Positions 32,578 through 41,809 are shown, counted from the stretch's first letter. The stretch is DNA of 64,000 bases from an uncultured Oleispira sp. (GCA_913061415.1 CAJXUD010000004.1:1-64000); one strand, 5' to 3'. The notes: generated from the letters alone by a model not told the origin. Translations and numbers: made by a program.

Positions 32578-33129
32578 TTATTCAGCGCTATCGAGTAAAA
32601 CGTCTTCAATGTTTAACGGTGCCAGTTCTTTATTGTAACGCTGGCCATTTTGCACATAATGATAAGCGCCTAGTTCAAGCATTTTTTGCTGCTGTTCTGA
32701 CAATTGACGCTTCACGACTGCAGGAGAGCCAACCACCAACGAACCATCGGGAATTTCCATTTTTTCAGGAATAAAGGCATTCGCACCAATTAAGCAGTGT
32801 TTACCAATTTTAGCACCGTTAAGCACCACGGCATTGATCCCGACTAATGTGAAATCACCTACCTCGCAGCCATGCACCATTGCATTATGGCCAATCGTAA
32901 CACCTTTACCCAATGTCAGCTTAAAGCCCGGATCGGTATGCAGTACCGCGCCATCTTGTACATTGCTATCTTCACCAATCGTAATCACGTCGTTATCACC
33001 ACGAATAACGCAGTTAAACCATATACTGGCATTATTCTTCAATACGACCGATCCAATAATACTGGCATTGTCAGCAATAAAATGTGCGCCTTCAATCACA
33101 GGCTTGCGCTTGCCTAATTGGTAAAGCAT
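32578..33129 (-). CDS. gamma-class carbonic anhydrase-like protein (YrdA family)
   Basis: A 183-residue left-handed beta-helix protein with hexapeptide repeats. The putative metal ligands are His in GAVLHTDPG and in [13 protein letters not shown]. The start [30 protein letters not shown] is typical of the YrdA/CaiE group. Enzyme activity varies in the family, so carbonic anhydrase activity is not assured. It lies 25 bases downstream of the Nudix gene, on the same strand. Confidence 0.92.
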   Translation of the reverse strand: MLYQLGKRKPVIEGAHFIADNASIIGSVVLKNNASIWFNCVIRGDNDVITIGEDSNVQDGAVLHTDPGFKLTLGKGVTIGHNAMVHGCEVGDFTLVGINAVVLNGAKIGKHCLIGANAFIPEKMEIPDGSLVVGSPAVVKRQLSEQQQKMLELGAYHYVQNGQRYNKELAPLNIEDVLLDSAE

Positions 33130-33154
33130 AGGACTCTCTTATTATTTAGTATGT

Positions 33155-33730
33155 TTAAAAACGAATATTAATACCGGCATTTAGATGATTATTAACCATT
33201 TCTGTAATCATCATGGAGGTCAAACCCCAAATGCGAAAACCTTCATAATGAAAGCTAGGAATCGAAAAAGAGCCGCGTTCAAAGTAATCGTGGGGCTCTG
33301 TCTCTAAAAAGAAACGTAATGGCACTTTGAATACCGCATCTAACTCATCAAGATTGGCCGTAAATTGGGTATCAGCGGGAATCACACCCACAATGGGCGT
33401 CACAACATAGCCAAAACGAGATATAACCTGATCAAGCTGGCCCACAACGGTAACATCACACGAGGCAAGATTAATCTCTTCGTGTGCTTCTCTCAGCGCG
33501 GTAAAGATAATATCCGGATCAGTATCGTCACGCTTACCACCGGCAAAAGCAACCTCGCCGCTATGAGTACTTAAGTGATCAGCACGACGAGTTAAGATTA
33601 AGTGCGGGTCAATTTCATCCGTTATCGCCACCAGAACGCCAGCCTGCAAAAGGCTAGGCTGTTGGATAATTCGGCCTTCGTACTGCTGTACACTGGTGAC
33701 CAGCTGATTTAAAAGTGTTTGATTGTTCAT
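33155..33730 (-). CDS. Nudix hydrolase, CoA pyrophosphatase (NudL)-like
   Basis: The 191-residue protein has the extended Nudix box GGKRDDTDPDIIFTALREAHEEINL (about 71-95), with a preceding LILTRRADHLSTHSGEVAFAGG segment. The latter is the UPF0035/NudL signature of coenzyme A diphosphatases. It may hydrolyse CoA or its derivatives to phosphopantetheine and 3',5'-ADP. It heads a minus-strand run of three compact genes. Confidence 0.9.
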   Translation of the reverse strand: MNNQTLLNQLVTSVQQYEGRIIQQPSLLQAGVLVAITDEIDPHLILTRRADHLSTHSGEVAFAGGKRDDTDPDIIFTALREAHEEINLASCDVTVVGQLDQVISRFGYVVTPIVGVIPADTQFTANLDELDAVFKVPLRFFLETEPHDYFERGSFSIPSFHYEGFRIWGLTSMMITEMVNNHLNAGINIRF

Positions 33731-33869
33731 CTGTCTATTTTACGAGCAATACTGTTGTGAATACAGGGAAATCATTATTATTCTGTGCCTCTAGGCGCTT
33801 GCTTGGCTATTAACATTAGCCATAGTTTAAACATCAGCTAAACGCCATATATTGGTTCTTCAAATAAGC

Positions 33870-34121
33870 TCAGTGCGTGTTTTTTTCTAAATCCGTTAGA
33901 ATCAGCATGGCTTCATCGTTGCTCGATCCACATACCCATTCTTCGGCACCAAAATCTGCACAGACCTTGGGTCGTTCGGGCTTACCAAATAATAGGCATA
34001 AATTGTTATCATCAAGCTGAATACAACGTTGTCCTGCGGCCTTTCCATTCGGCATACCTGGAATAGCGGACGAGATGGATGGGGCTATGCAGCAAGCGCC
34101 ACAGCCTAGGCGGCAGTTCAT
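33870..34121 (-). CDS. YkgJ-family cysteine cluster protein
   Basis: The 83-residue protein opens MNCRLGCGACCIAPSISSAIPGMPNGK and has further Cys in GQRCIQLDDNNLCLLF, RPKVCADF and EWVCGS. This pattern defines the YkgJ family of putative zinc- or iron-binding proteins. Its role is unknown. It is transcribed alone, leftward, with the exported unknown protein upstream. Confidence 0.88.
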   Translation of the reverse strand: MNCRLGCGACCIAPSISSAIPGMPNGKAAGQRCIQLDDNNLCLLFGKPERPKVCADFGAEEWVCGSSNDEAMLILTDLEKNTH

Positions 34122-34175
34122 ACGTTCGTCATCGTAACCATTCTATACGCCCAATATCTTGTTAAATGACCGCTA

Positions 34176-34610
34176 TTAATACCGATAGCGGCGTTGCTGT
34201 TCAAGCTTTTCCGCTTTAATCAGTTTCAATAAAACTAAGTTATAGCGATTAGCATAGCGTTTTAACTTATAAAAATGCCTTAATGCGTCCGTCTTTATTT
34301 TTTGCTCTGGCTCTAACGCTGGGTCTGATAGCGGGTGAGCATTAATCTCGCGAATACCATATTGGTTGCGTATGCCCTCCACTTTTTGAACCTCTACACC
34401 GGGTAGCAATAGCTGACCGCCTGTCAGTTTTATTGCAAGAAATCGGGTATTACCTTGAGCGTAAGCTTCTTTCGCATCTAATACTGGACTGGTGAGTCGA
34501 TGATTGCTGCGATCACCATATTCAGTTGTATAGCGGCTTGAATCAGAGGCAACAGCGAACATCGCCATCAGCCATGACACCACAATAATCATTACCCTAC
34601 GTTTTTTCAC
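34176..34610 (-). CDS. unknown exported basic protein
   Basis: Not recognised. The 144-residue protein has a signal peptide (MKKRRVMIIVVSWLMAMFAVA, cleavage near 21-22) and so is likely periplasmic. The middle has LDAKEAYAQGNTRFLAIKLTGGQLLLPGVEV and the end is a basic helical region (YKLKRYANRYNLVLLKLIKAEKLEQQRRYRY). It lies 54 bases upstream of the YkgJ gene on the same strand and may form a pair with it. Confidence 0.72.
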   Translation of the reverse strand: MKKRRVMIIVVSWLMAMFAVASDSSRYTTEYGDRSNHRLTSPVLDAKEAYAQGNTRFLAIKLTGGQLLLPGVEVQKVEGIRNQYGIREINAHPLSDPALEPEQKIKTDALRHFYKLKRYANRYNLVLLKLIKAEKLEQQRRYRY

Positions 34611-34672
34611 TCGATGCCTCCATTTTATAATACTGATATAAGTATCGTTTAAATTGAGAAATTTGCTGTGAT

Positions 34673-34698
34673 TTACTGTTGTTATTTACTGTTGTTAT
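34673..34698. repeat. 13-bp perfect tandem duplication
   Basis: TTACTGTTGTTAT occurs twice in direct succession, in the spacer between two divergent genes. Confidence 0.8.
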
Positions 34699-34797
34699 TT
34701 GCTATCTACTATCATTATTAAGCCTTTCAGATACAATGCGCTGCCGCTGGGCTAGCTATTCAAAGGCCTACTGAGTTTATAGAAGAGAATTAGAACC

Positions 34798-34950
34798 ATG
34801 ATCAACCCTGTTGCCGTTCAATACATGTCAAAAGATGAAATTGAACGCTTGATGTACAGTTTCAATGCCAGTAAAGATAACGAAGAAGCACAAACGTTTG
34901 AAGCGCTTGTACGCCGTTTATTGACGATTTTAGAAGAGCAAAACCGTTAA
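34798..34950 (+). CDS. small conserved-looking protein coupled to an RluA-type gene
   Basis: A 50-residue frame that starts MINPVAVQYMSKDEIERLMYS and ends RRLLTILEEQNR. It has strong coding character (amphipathic helices, no rare-codon clusters). Its TAA overlaps the ATG of the next gene by one base (TAATG), indicating translational coupling. I do not recognise the family; it is a soluble, helical, mostly acidic protein. A non-coding reading is possible, but the codon pattern and coupling make it a likely gene. Confidence 0.72.
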   Translation: MINPVAVQYMSKDEIERLMYSFNASKDNEEAQTFEALVRRLLTILEEQNR

Positions 34951-35657
34951 TGACGCATTCTGCAGCCCGCGAGCAAGCGATTCCTCTTATTCATAATCAC
35001 ACAGATTGGGTAATCGTAAACAAGCCTGCGGGCATTAGCATGCAACAAGAACAAGGTGATACTGATGCCTTGAGCTTGCAGCGGTGCGCATTAGCGGAAG
35101 TTCAAAAAATAGAAGCCAATGTAACTCGCCTTTGGCCCGTTCACCGTTTGGATAAAGCGACTTCTGGCTTGGTAATATTCGCTAAGAATGCCGCAGCAGC
35201 AGCCACATTTGGCCAGCTATTTAGCCAGCATGAAGTGGAAAAACACTACTTAGCCATCGCACTAGGCAAACCAAAAAAGAAACAAGGTTGGGTTAAAGGT
35301 GGTATGGAAAAAGGCCGTAATGGTAGCTGGCTTTTGACCCGTGATACGCAAAACCTAGCCTCAACCTACTTTACCTCTACAGCCATTGAAACTGAGAAAA
35401 AGATGGCTAAGCGCTTGTATTTAGTTCAGCCAAAGAGTGGTAAAACGCATCAAATACGGGTTGCCTTAAAAAGCTTAGGCTGCCCTATTTTGGGCGATCA
35501 GCGCTATAAAGGAGAAGAAGCTCAGCGCTGTTACCTACACGCCTTTTCACTCCAGTTTAACTGGCAAGATCAACTACAGAGCTTTCAATGTGAGCCTGAG
35601 CAAGGCGAGTGGCCAAAACTAGACAACATTGAATTGTTAGCACCGTTTTATTCTTAA
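34950..35657 (+). CDS. RluA-family pseudouridine synthase (TIGR01621-like)
   Basis: The 235-residue protein has the catalytic motif LWPVHRLDKATSGLVIFAKN (Asp near residue 69) and IVNKPAGISMQQEQG. It also has LVQPKSGKTHQIRVALKSLGCPILGDQRY, which are RluA-family motifs I-III. It lacks an S4 domain and is shorter than RluA/RluC, consistent with the RluA-like subfamily of unknown RNA target. It overlaps the small upstream gene by one base. Confidence 0.92.
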   Translation: MTHSAAREQAIPLIHNHTDWVIVNKPAGISMQQEQGDTDALSLQRCALAEVQKIEANVTRLWPVHRLDKATSGLVIFAKNAAAAATFGQLFSQHEVEKHYLAIALGKPKKKQGWVKGGMEKGRNGSWLLTRDTQNLASTYFTSTAIETEKKMAKRLYLVQPKSGKTHQIRVALKSLGCPILGDQRYKGEEAQRCYLHAFSLQFNWQDQLQSFQCEPEQGEWPKLDNIELLAPFYS

Positions 35658-35685
35658 CGGTTTACTTCTGATATCTGCACTACTT

Positions 35686-35727
35686 AATAGCTCTTAGATA
35701 ATTGCTCTTAAATAATAGCTCTCTACT
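35686..35727. repeat. 14-bp degenerate tandem repeat, three units
   Basis: AATAGCTCTTAGAT, AATTGCTCTTAAAT and AATAGCTCTCTACT follow each other directly, about 28 bases after the pseudouridine synthase stop. Confidence 0.72.
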
Positions 35728-35763
35728 TTTCTTTTGATTATCTTAAACCAAGGTTTATCAGCA

Positions 35764-36177
35764 TTAATCCTTAACATCTAGATTTTCAAACACCTCAGCT
35801 GCATTGCGGTCTTTCTCACCCTTCCTATCTTTTTCGTAAAACGCACTGGGTAATACGTCAATACCAAAACGACGGCCTAACCTTATGATAAATGGAATCG
35901 TAATGGGAGCAAACGGAAGCGTGGCAAATACACCTATACCAAGCCCTTTAAGAACATCCAAAAATTGCTCATTGGCCGCTTTCATCTCAGCGGCTGTTGC
36001 TTCGCCATGGGTAAACTTTCTATAGACCGCTAACATTTCTCGGGTTTCTTGCTTTTCTTGCGCAAACGCCAATTTAATTGTGAGTAAATCTCTACGAATT
36101 CGACGCTTACTGCGTTTATGTCCGACACGCAGCAGCTTTCTTGGGGAACGTACTAGGTGATAAAAAAATGCTCTCAT
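35764..36177 (-). CDS. LETM1-like small protein
   Basis: The 137-residue protein has a very basic start (about 1-30), a helical middle and a hydrophobic segment, about residues 82-100. That segment is followed by the pattern TLPFAPITIPFIIRLGRRFGIDVLPSAF. This resembles the LETM1 core of mitochondrial ion-exchange proteins (LPF-P--P----- FG-D-LPS-F). The resemblance was judged by eye. Bacterial members are of unknown function. It is divergent from the MenA-like gene. Confidence 0.65.
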   Translation of the reverse strand: MRAFFYHLVRSPRKLLRVGHKRSKRRIRRDLLTIKLAFAQEKQETREMLAVYRKFTHGEATAAEMKAANEQFLDVLKGLGIGVFATLPFAPITIPFIIRLGRRFGIDVLPSAFYEKDRKGEKDRNAAEVFENLDVKD

Positions 36178-36275
36178 TGCCTGCCCCCCTAAGTGATAGT
36201 TACAAAATATTAATTAAAAACAAAAATGATAAAGTGTTATAAAGAGGCATTATACCTGACTCTCGAATAATAGTT

Positions 36276-37190
36276 ATGACCTTAAAAAACACCACCTTTA
36301 GCGCCTTAGCTAATGCCCTCGTCGACAGTGCTCGTCCTAAAACTTTATTAGTTTCTGTCGCGGTCATTCTACTCGGACAAACGTTAGCGTGGCATGACCT
36401 TCAGCTTGAAACGGGCCCGTATAACTTTAACAGTTCAACAGCATTATTTTGCTTCCTAAGCTGTTGTTTTTTACAAGTATCCGTAAATCTAGCCAACGAT
36501 TATTTTGACGGCAAAGCCGGGATTGATCAGCCGAACCGTTTGGGCCCCATTCGCCCTAGCCAGGCCGGAACTCTCAGCCAACAGCATTTATTAACGGCCA
36601 TTGTTAGCAGCTGTCTAATTGCCGTCATTACCGGTTTATATTTGGTGTATTTAGGAGGCTGGTTATTCTTATTATTAGGTCTTTTATCACTGGCAGGGGT
36701 ATACAGCTATAGTGGTGGCAGAATGCCTTTAGCATCCAATGCATTAGGAGAGCTTGCGGTATTTCTATTCTTTGGTTGGCTCGCGGTTATGGCGAGTTAC
36801 TATCTACAAACGTTCGACCTTCAATGGTCATTATTCTTCCCTGCCAGTGAAATAGGATTATTAGTTGCAGCAATTATGCTGGTCAATAATACTCGAGATA
36901 TTCAGACCGATAAGCGTGCGGGTAAAATGACGCTTGCCGTACGTTTAGGTCAAGAAAAGAGCTACTTTTTGTATTATTTATGCTTACTTCTGCCTTTTTT
37001 ATCCATTCCTTTTAATCCTTACTTGCCTTGGCTGAATACCGTATTATTTCCACTTCATTTTTATTTATGTTTAGTTATTAAAAAACGTACTGGCTCGCAG
37101 CTTAATACGCAGCTCGCACACACATCGTTGGTCGTTTTATTATGGGCAATTGGATATTTAGCGTCGTTTATATTATCCCCAGTCTTTTGA
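36276..37190 (+). CDS. UbiA-family prenyltransferase, MenA-like
   Basis: A 304-residue polytopic membrane enzyme. The first Asp-rich motif is VNLANDYFDGKAGIDQPNRLGPIRPSQAG (about residues 71-99), where NDYFDG matches NDxxD. The second motif lies in NTRDIQTDKRAGKMTLAVRLGQ (about 208-229, DIQTD). Spacing and the RLGP segment resemble 1,4-dihydroxy-2-naphthoate prenyltransferase (MenA), the enzyme before MenG in menaquinone synthesis. No other men genes are in the window, so another UbiA-type role remains possible. Confidence 0.8.
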   Translation: MTLKNTTFSALANALVDSARPKTLLVSVAVILLGQTLAWHDLQLETGPYNFNSSTALFCFLSCCFLQVSVNLANDYFDGKAGIDQPNRLGPIRPSQAGTLSQQHLLTAIVSSCLIAVITGLYLVYLGGWLFLLLGLLSLAGVYSYSGGRMPLASNALGELAVFLFFGWLAVMASYYLQTFDLQWSLFFPASEIGLLVAAIMLVNNTRDIQTDKRAGKMTLAVRLGQEKSYFLYYLCLLLPFLSIPFNPYLPWLNTVLFPLHFYLCLVIKKRTGSQLNTQLAHTSLVVLLWAIGYLASFILSPVF

Positions 37191-37210
37191 ATTACCCTGA
37201 ACTAATTTTT

Positions 37211-39151
37211 TTAAGTGGCACAAGCATTCGATATAACAACCCTATTTCTTCCTTCTTCTTTAGCCGTATATAAGGCATCATCAGCTTCTTTTAGCCACGA
37301 CTCTGCGCTACTAGCACCCACTTTCGGAGCATCTCCCATAATACCAATCGACATGGTTATAGAAAAAGTAATCTCTTTGCCTTCTACATTGGCTTTTAGT
37401 TGTATCTCACCGACTTCTGTTCGTATTTTTTCAGCGACCATAAATGCACCTTCAACATCAGTCGCAGGTAAGACTATGGCAAACTCTTCACCGCCATAGC
37501 GAGCAATAAGATCAGTCGTACGATGGACGATTTTTCGTAGAACACTAGCAACTTTACGTAAAGCTTCATCGCCTACTTGGTGCCCATACTTATCATTCAC
37601 CTTTTTAAAGTAGTCGATATCCAGCATTAAAATTGCTAGCTGTTCACGCCCCCTCATCGCCCGGTTATATTCGAAATCAAAGGCTTCATCAAAGTAACGA
37701 CGATTACGAACGCCTGTTAAAGCATCCGTGGTACTTAATTCTGCTAATTTCTTATTCACTAACTCTAATTCATTTGTTCGCTCTCTAACTTTGTCTTCTA
37801 AGGTTTCATTTGCTTTTCGCTGTATTTCTAGAGCTCGGGCTTGCGCTTCACGAGCTTCTCTTTCATGAACTAAAGCTTTTTCTTGTGCTTTACGAGCATT
37901 ACGCTCTTGCGCCAATGCCTCTACCTGAGCATTACTCGCTGTTCGCTCAAGACCCAGTGCTTGAACCTGAGCTTCATACCGCTCTCGCTTTTCTTGGTTA
38001 AGGCGATCAGCCAAAGCAAATGAAAGTAAAATAACTTCAATGGCCGATCCAAGCTGCACTGCATTTTCAGTAAAATAATTTCTTGGAATAATGTTGAATT
38101 TATTCAAGGCTAAAATTGCGCCGCCTAACAGCATAGATGACCAAGCAATAGTAAAAAAACGGGCGGGACTGAACCCTTGTGACCAACGTAGAATGCCGGT
38201 AAACGTTACTAAAAATATAACCAAGCAGGCTAATCCAATTAACGCTTTAATGAGAAGGTAATAAGGAACGAAATTCACGAGAATAATAATAGAAACAGCA
38301 AGAAAAACCGCCAGACCAAAAAGATTATATAAAGTTCTATGTCCTTTATACAAGGCTAAGAAATTTCGGGCGAATAGGCTACCAAACATAACAACCCCCG
38401 ATAACATCACTACAATCGAGCTGTCATTCCAATTGGTTGCCATCGGCCACACATACTGAAAATTTAGCCCTTGTAAACTGGCTAAAAATCCTGCCATCGA
38501 GGCAACATAAAACACATAAAACAAATAGCTTTTTTCTCTGACCGAGAAAAACACCACCAAGTTATATAAGATCATGATAAGCATAATCCCATAATACAGG
38601 CCCATGCCCATTATCTTAGCCTGGTCGGTTACAAAGAGTGACCGCTCTTTCCAAATAGCCATAGGCACTTGCATAGCACTCGATGTTTTAACACGCACCA
38701 TCCACATTTGACTTTCATTTGCAGCTATTTCAAGAGGGACTAAAAAATTGCGGTGCTGCACCTCTCGCTCATAAAAAGGCATCTTGTCCCCTAGATGAAT
38801 TTTCCTAATGAGCTTTAAATTTTTGTCATGAACGAAAATTTGAATATCATCAAGAACAGGGTATGAAATTTCAAATAAGTGGGATTTATTATCGGCAGAA
38901 TTATTATTAATTTTAAAGCGGAACCAATAAGTATCACTGGTATAGCCAAATGATAATGTTTCTTTATTATGGCTTAGCCAGTGGTTTTCTAATAAAAGCT
39001 GTTCAGCATTTCGTTCACCTAATGGGTCGATTATGTATTCAACATGATCGTTCAAAGAGTAACTTATTGTGAGATCACCCACCTCGACGGGCTCTAGCGC
39101 AATAGTGAAGGGGATCCAAACGAGTAGCAATATAGCAATGATGTAATGCAA
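37211..39151 (-). CDS. 7TMR-DISM diguanylate cyclase
   Basis: A 646-residue membrane sensor. Signal peptide at 1-19, an extracytoplasmic 7TMR-DISM extracellular domain (about 25-160), seven membrane helices (about 180-385), and a coiled-coil linker (about 386-465) with four 14-residue repeats. The GGDEF domain spans about 470-640, and its active site GGEEF is at 553-557. The canonical inhibitory site RxxD (RTTD, 544-547) sits five residues before it, so the enzyme should be active and product-inhibited. It makes cyclic di-GMP in response to an unknown envelope signal. It is convergent with the MenA-like gene. Confidence 0.93.
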   Translation of the reverse strand: MHYIIAILLLVWIPFTIALEPVEVGDLTISYSLNDHVEYIIDPLGERNAEQLLLENHWLSHNKETLSFGYTSDTYWFRFKINNNSADNKSHLFEISYPVLDDIQIFVHDKNLKLIRKIHLGDKMPFYEREVQHRNFLVPLEIAANESQMWMVRVKTSSAMQVPMAIWKERSLFVTDQAKIMGMGLYYGIMLIMILYNLVVFFSVREKSYLFYVFYVASMAGFLASLQGLNFQYVWPMATNWNDSSIVVMLSGVVMFGSLFARNFLALYKGHRTLYNLFGLAVFLAVSIIILVNFVPYYLLIKALIGLACLVIFLVTFTGILRWSQGFSPARFFTIAWSSMLLGGAILALNKFNIIPRNYFTENAVQLGSAIEVILLSFALADRLNQEKRERYEAQVQALGLERTASNAQVEALAQERNARKAQEKALVHEREAREAQARALEIQRKANETLEDKVRERTNELELVNKKLAELSTTDALTGVRNRRYFDEAFDFEYNRAMRGREQLAILMLDIDYFKKVNDKYGHQVGDEALRKVASVLRKIVHRTTDLIARYGGEEFAIVLPATDVEGAFMVAEKIRTEVGEIQLKANVEGKEITFSITMSIGIMGDAPKVGASSAESWLKEADDALYTAKEEGRNRVVISNACAT

Positions 39152-39366
39152 TTTTCAGCTGCCTATACGATTATTCTAAAGGTAAGTATAGACAGCTTTT
39201 ATATTTTTGAAGATTTTTGTCTTAACCACACCCGGCAATTATTCTTAATAAAAAAATCAACAATTTCAACAACCTAGCACTTTACCACTAGGCGGTTTAA
39301 GCAAAACAACAATTATTCACAAAAAAACACACATGCCTTTGCCGTAACGTGACCCAATCAATATTC

Positions 39367-39395
39367 TTGAGCCATACTATTAGGTACTTTATAAG
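39367..39395 (+). promoter_or_regulatory. probable sigma-70 promoter of the cytochrome/DUF1501 operon
   Basis: TTGAGC at 39367-39372 and TATAAG at 39390-39395 are separated by 17 bases, with 25 bases to the ATG at 39421. Transcription would begin near 39402, which rules out an upstream in-frame start at 39349. Confidence 0.55.
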
Positions 39396-39420
39396 TCTAA
39401 TATTGAATCAGGAACTCCCA

Positions 39421-41799
39421 ATGAACACTCTTCGCTTGTTAGCAATAATATGCTTTTTGTCAGCCATAACCGGCTGCCAACAAGAATACGATGGTGATGT
39501 CGGTGGGGCATCGGTTCAAAATAATTTGGATTTTGGCAATTATAATGCCGAAGGCGCACGTCTTTATGGACAGCAGTGTGCAGGTTGCCATGGGGTTGAA
39601 GGGAACGGTACCGAGATTGGTACGCCGCTGGTTGCGTGCGCAACGTGTTCTTCTATCTCTGTTCTTGCACAAGAAATTTCTTTAACCATGCCGATTGGCA
39701 GAAACGCTGAGGCCAGTGATTGTGTAGGACAATGCGCAAATGATGTCGCAGAATATATTATGTATGCTTTTAACGGTTTATCCCTGTATCAAGCGACTAC
39801 CAGCTTAGACGGCGTTTCGGCCCTACCGCTCACCTCAACGTTACGAAATGCCACCGTTCAACTAGCAGGACGCTTGCCTACTGATGCTGAAACGAATCAG
39901 GTCATTAATGAAGGCGAAGCTGGATTTAATTCGGTTATGGCACGCGTGATGAACGAAGATGAATTTTATGTTCGCCTAACCGAAATTTTTAATGATGTCT
40001 TTTTAACGGATAAATATTTAAGAGTTAACCAATTTAATGGTGCACTTAATTTATTGGATAGCGATGACTTCCCCAATAAGAACTGGTACGACAGCGCTTA
40101 CCCTAACGTAGAAGGCGAAGAGCCTGAACAACAAGCACAAGATGATATTAACGACGATAACCGAGGCTGCGCTAATATTTTTGCTAATGATGCTGTTGCC
40201 CGTGAAGGCTTAGAATTAATTAACTATATTGTTCGTAATAATCGCCCTATCACCGAGCTTGTTACGGCTGACTACACAATGGTCAACTGGTACAGTCAAA
40301 AAGTTTACGACGCCGAACTCGTTAACCCTGAAGCCACCTTCGCAGAATTAAGTGATGCTGAGGCTCCGTGCGAAGCTTATTATTCTGGCTACTCTGATGC
40401 GACGCTGCGCCATGATCCTTATGATTTTAAACCGGCAAAAATTAATCGCCAGCTTGAACATACAACCGCAATTCCTCACGCGGGTATTCTTACCTCGGCG
40501 ATGTTCTTAAACCGTTTCCCAACCACCAATACAAACCGCAATCGTCATCGCTCTTATATCGTTTATGATAAATTCTTAGATACTGACATATTAGAAATTG
40601 AAGGTTCTCGTCCAGAAGATGCGATTGATACCTCTAGTGCGAACCCTACCCTTGATAACCCTGCTTGCTATACCTGTCACACAGTTATGGATCCTGTCGC
40701 TTCCGCTTTTCAGCACTGGAATGATCGTGGTCGAAGAATTCCAAGTACTTTAAATGCTAGCTCTTGGAGTTCAAACGGAATATCAACCGCTGGCCTAGCA
40801 GGAAAGATATTGCCGATTGAACGAGGAAATAGCCAGTTTGAAACCATGCTGCAGTGGCTTGGTAATGAAATTTCACAAGACCCACGCTTTATGCGCGCCA
40901 TCACTCGTCATTTATACAATGGCATTATTGGACAAGATTTATTAAACGCCCCTGGCGACAATGCTGATGCAGATACCGTCACTGCGTACAACGCTCAAAG
41001 AGGGATTTTGTCGAATATTGGTAAGGCAATGGCGGCGGATAACTGGAACGTGAAAACGGCGATTACTGGTTTATTATTAAGCCCTTATTACCGCGCAAAT
41101 ACCGTTGATACTAAAAAAGTAGCCGCCGCTGATCATATTGGTTCCTCACGCCTTTTAAGCCCAGAAATGCTACAACGAAAACTCAAAGCGACGTTAGGGT
41201 TTGATTGGTATGAACTGCGTGAAAATGATCAAGATAATCGCATCATGTTTGGTGGTATTGATTCTGACTCCGTTATTGACCGCATACATGAACCGAGTGG
41301 TTTAATGGTGGCTATGCAAGAGCGCATGGCCGTTGAAATGGCCTGTAGAGCAACCGCTTTTGACTTCACTAAAACCAGAACCCCTGAGACTAATGAGCGT
41401 CGATTATTTAAATTTGTCAGTCCTGATGTACAACCATTCGATGCCGATGGTTTTGAAATCCCTTCAAACATCATTGCGATTAAAAAGAACATTCAGTACT
41501 TACATAGTGCCCTGCTAGGTGAGAATCTTGAACTCTCTAGCCCAGAGATCGACGCCACCTACCAGCTGTTTTTATCAACATGGCAGCTAGGTAATACCAT
41601 GCTGGCCAATCCAGATGATTATGAGCCTGAACCCTCAACCTATCTTGAGTGGACCTGCAGAGCGCTTTGGGATAGAGAGAATAATGATCAAGGATTAGAA
41701 GATGAGGCACGCATATACCGTGACGAAAATTACGTCATTCGATCTTGGATGTCGGTAATGACTTACCTTCTTTCTGACTACCGTTACATTTACGAATAA
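39421..41799 (+). CDS. diheme cytochrome c lipoprotein (DUF1592/DUF1588/DUF1585-like)
   Basis: The 792-residue protein has a lipoprotein signal (MNTLRLLAIICFLSAITGC). An N-terminal cytochrome c domain follows, with heme motif CAGCHG (about 46-51) and a Met ligand in LTMPIG (about 85). A long region resembles the Planctomycete-type PSD1/DUF1592-DUF1588 proteins, with a second heme motif CYTCH in DNPACYTCHTVMDPVA (about 412). AGGAAC is spaced well for the ATG at 39421. The first gene of a six-gene run; likely located in the periplasm, tethered to a membrane. It would transfer electrons for an unknown oxidoreduction. Family assignment is by motif layout. Confidence 0.8.
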   Translation: MNTLRLLAIICFLSAITGCQQEYDGDVGGASVQNNLDFGNYNAEGARLYGQQCAGCHGVEGNGTEIGTPLVACATCSSISVLAQEISLTMPIGRNAEASDCVGQCANDVAEYIMYAFNGLSLYQATTSLDGVSALPLTSTLRNATVQLAGRLPTDAETNQVINEGEAGFNSVMARVMNEDEFYVRLTEIFNDVFLTDKYLRVNQFNGALNLLDSDDFPNKNWYDSAYPNVEGEEPEQQAQDDINDDNRGCANIFANDAVAREGLELINYIVRNNRPITELVTADYTMVNWYSQKVYDAELVNPEATFAELSDAEAPCEAYYSGYSDATLRHDPYDFKPAKINRQLEHTTAIPHAGILTSAMFLNRFPTTNTNRNRHRSYIVYDKFLDTDILEIEGSRPEDAIDTSSANPTLDNPACYTCHTVMDPVASAFQHWNDRGRRIPSTLNASSWSSNGISTAGLAGKILPIERGNSQFETMLQWLGNEISQDPRFMRAITRHLYNGIIGQDLLNAPGDNADADTVTAYNAQRGILSNIGKAMAADNWNVKTAITGLLLSPYYRANTVDTKKVAAADHIGSSRLLSPEMLQRKLKATLGFDWYELRENDQDNRIMFGGIDSDSVIDRIHEPSGLMVAMQERMAVEMACRATAFDFTKTRTPETNERRLFKFVSPDVQPFDADGFEIPSNIIAIKKNIQYLHSALLGENLELSSPEIDATYQLFLSTWQLGNTMLANPDDYEPEPSTYLEWTCRALWDRENNDQGLEDEARIYRDENYVIRSWMSVMTYLLSDYRYIYE

Positions 41800-41809
41800 G
41801 GAGACTGCT

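Noticed and set aside
39349-39420. Longer N-terminus for the cytochrome lipoprotein.
   Set aside because: The lipobox signal starts at the ATG at 39421 and the promoter lies within the extension.
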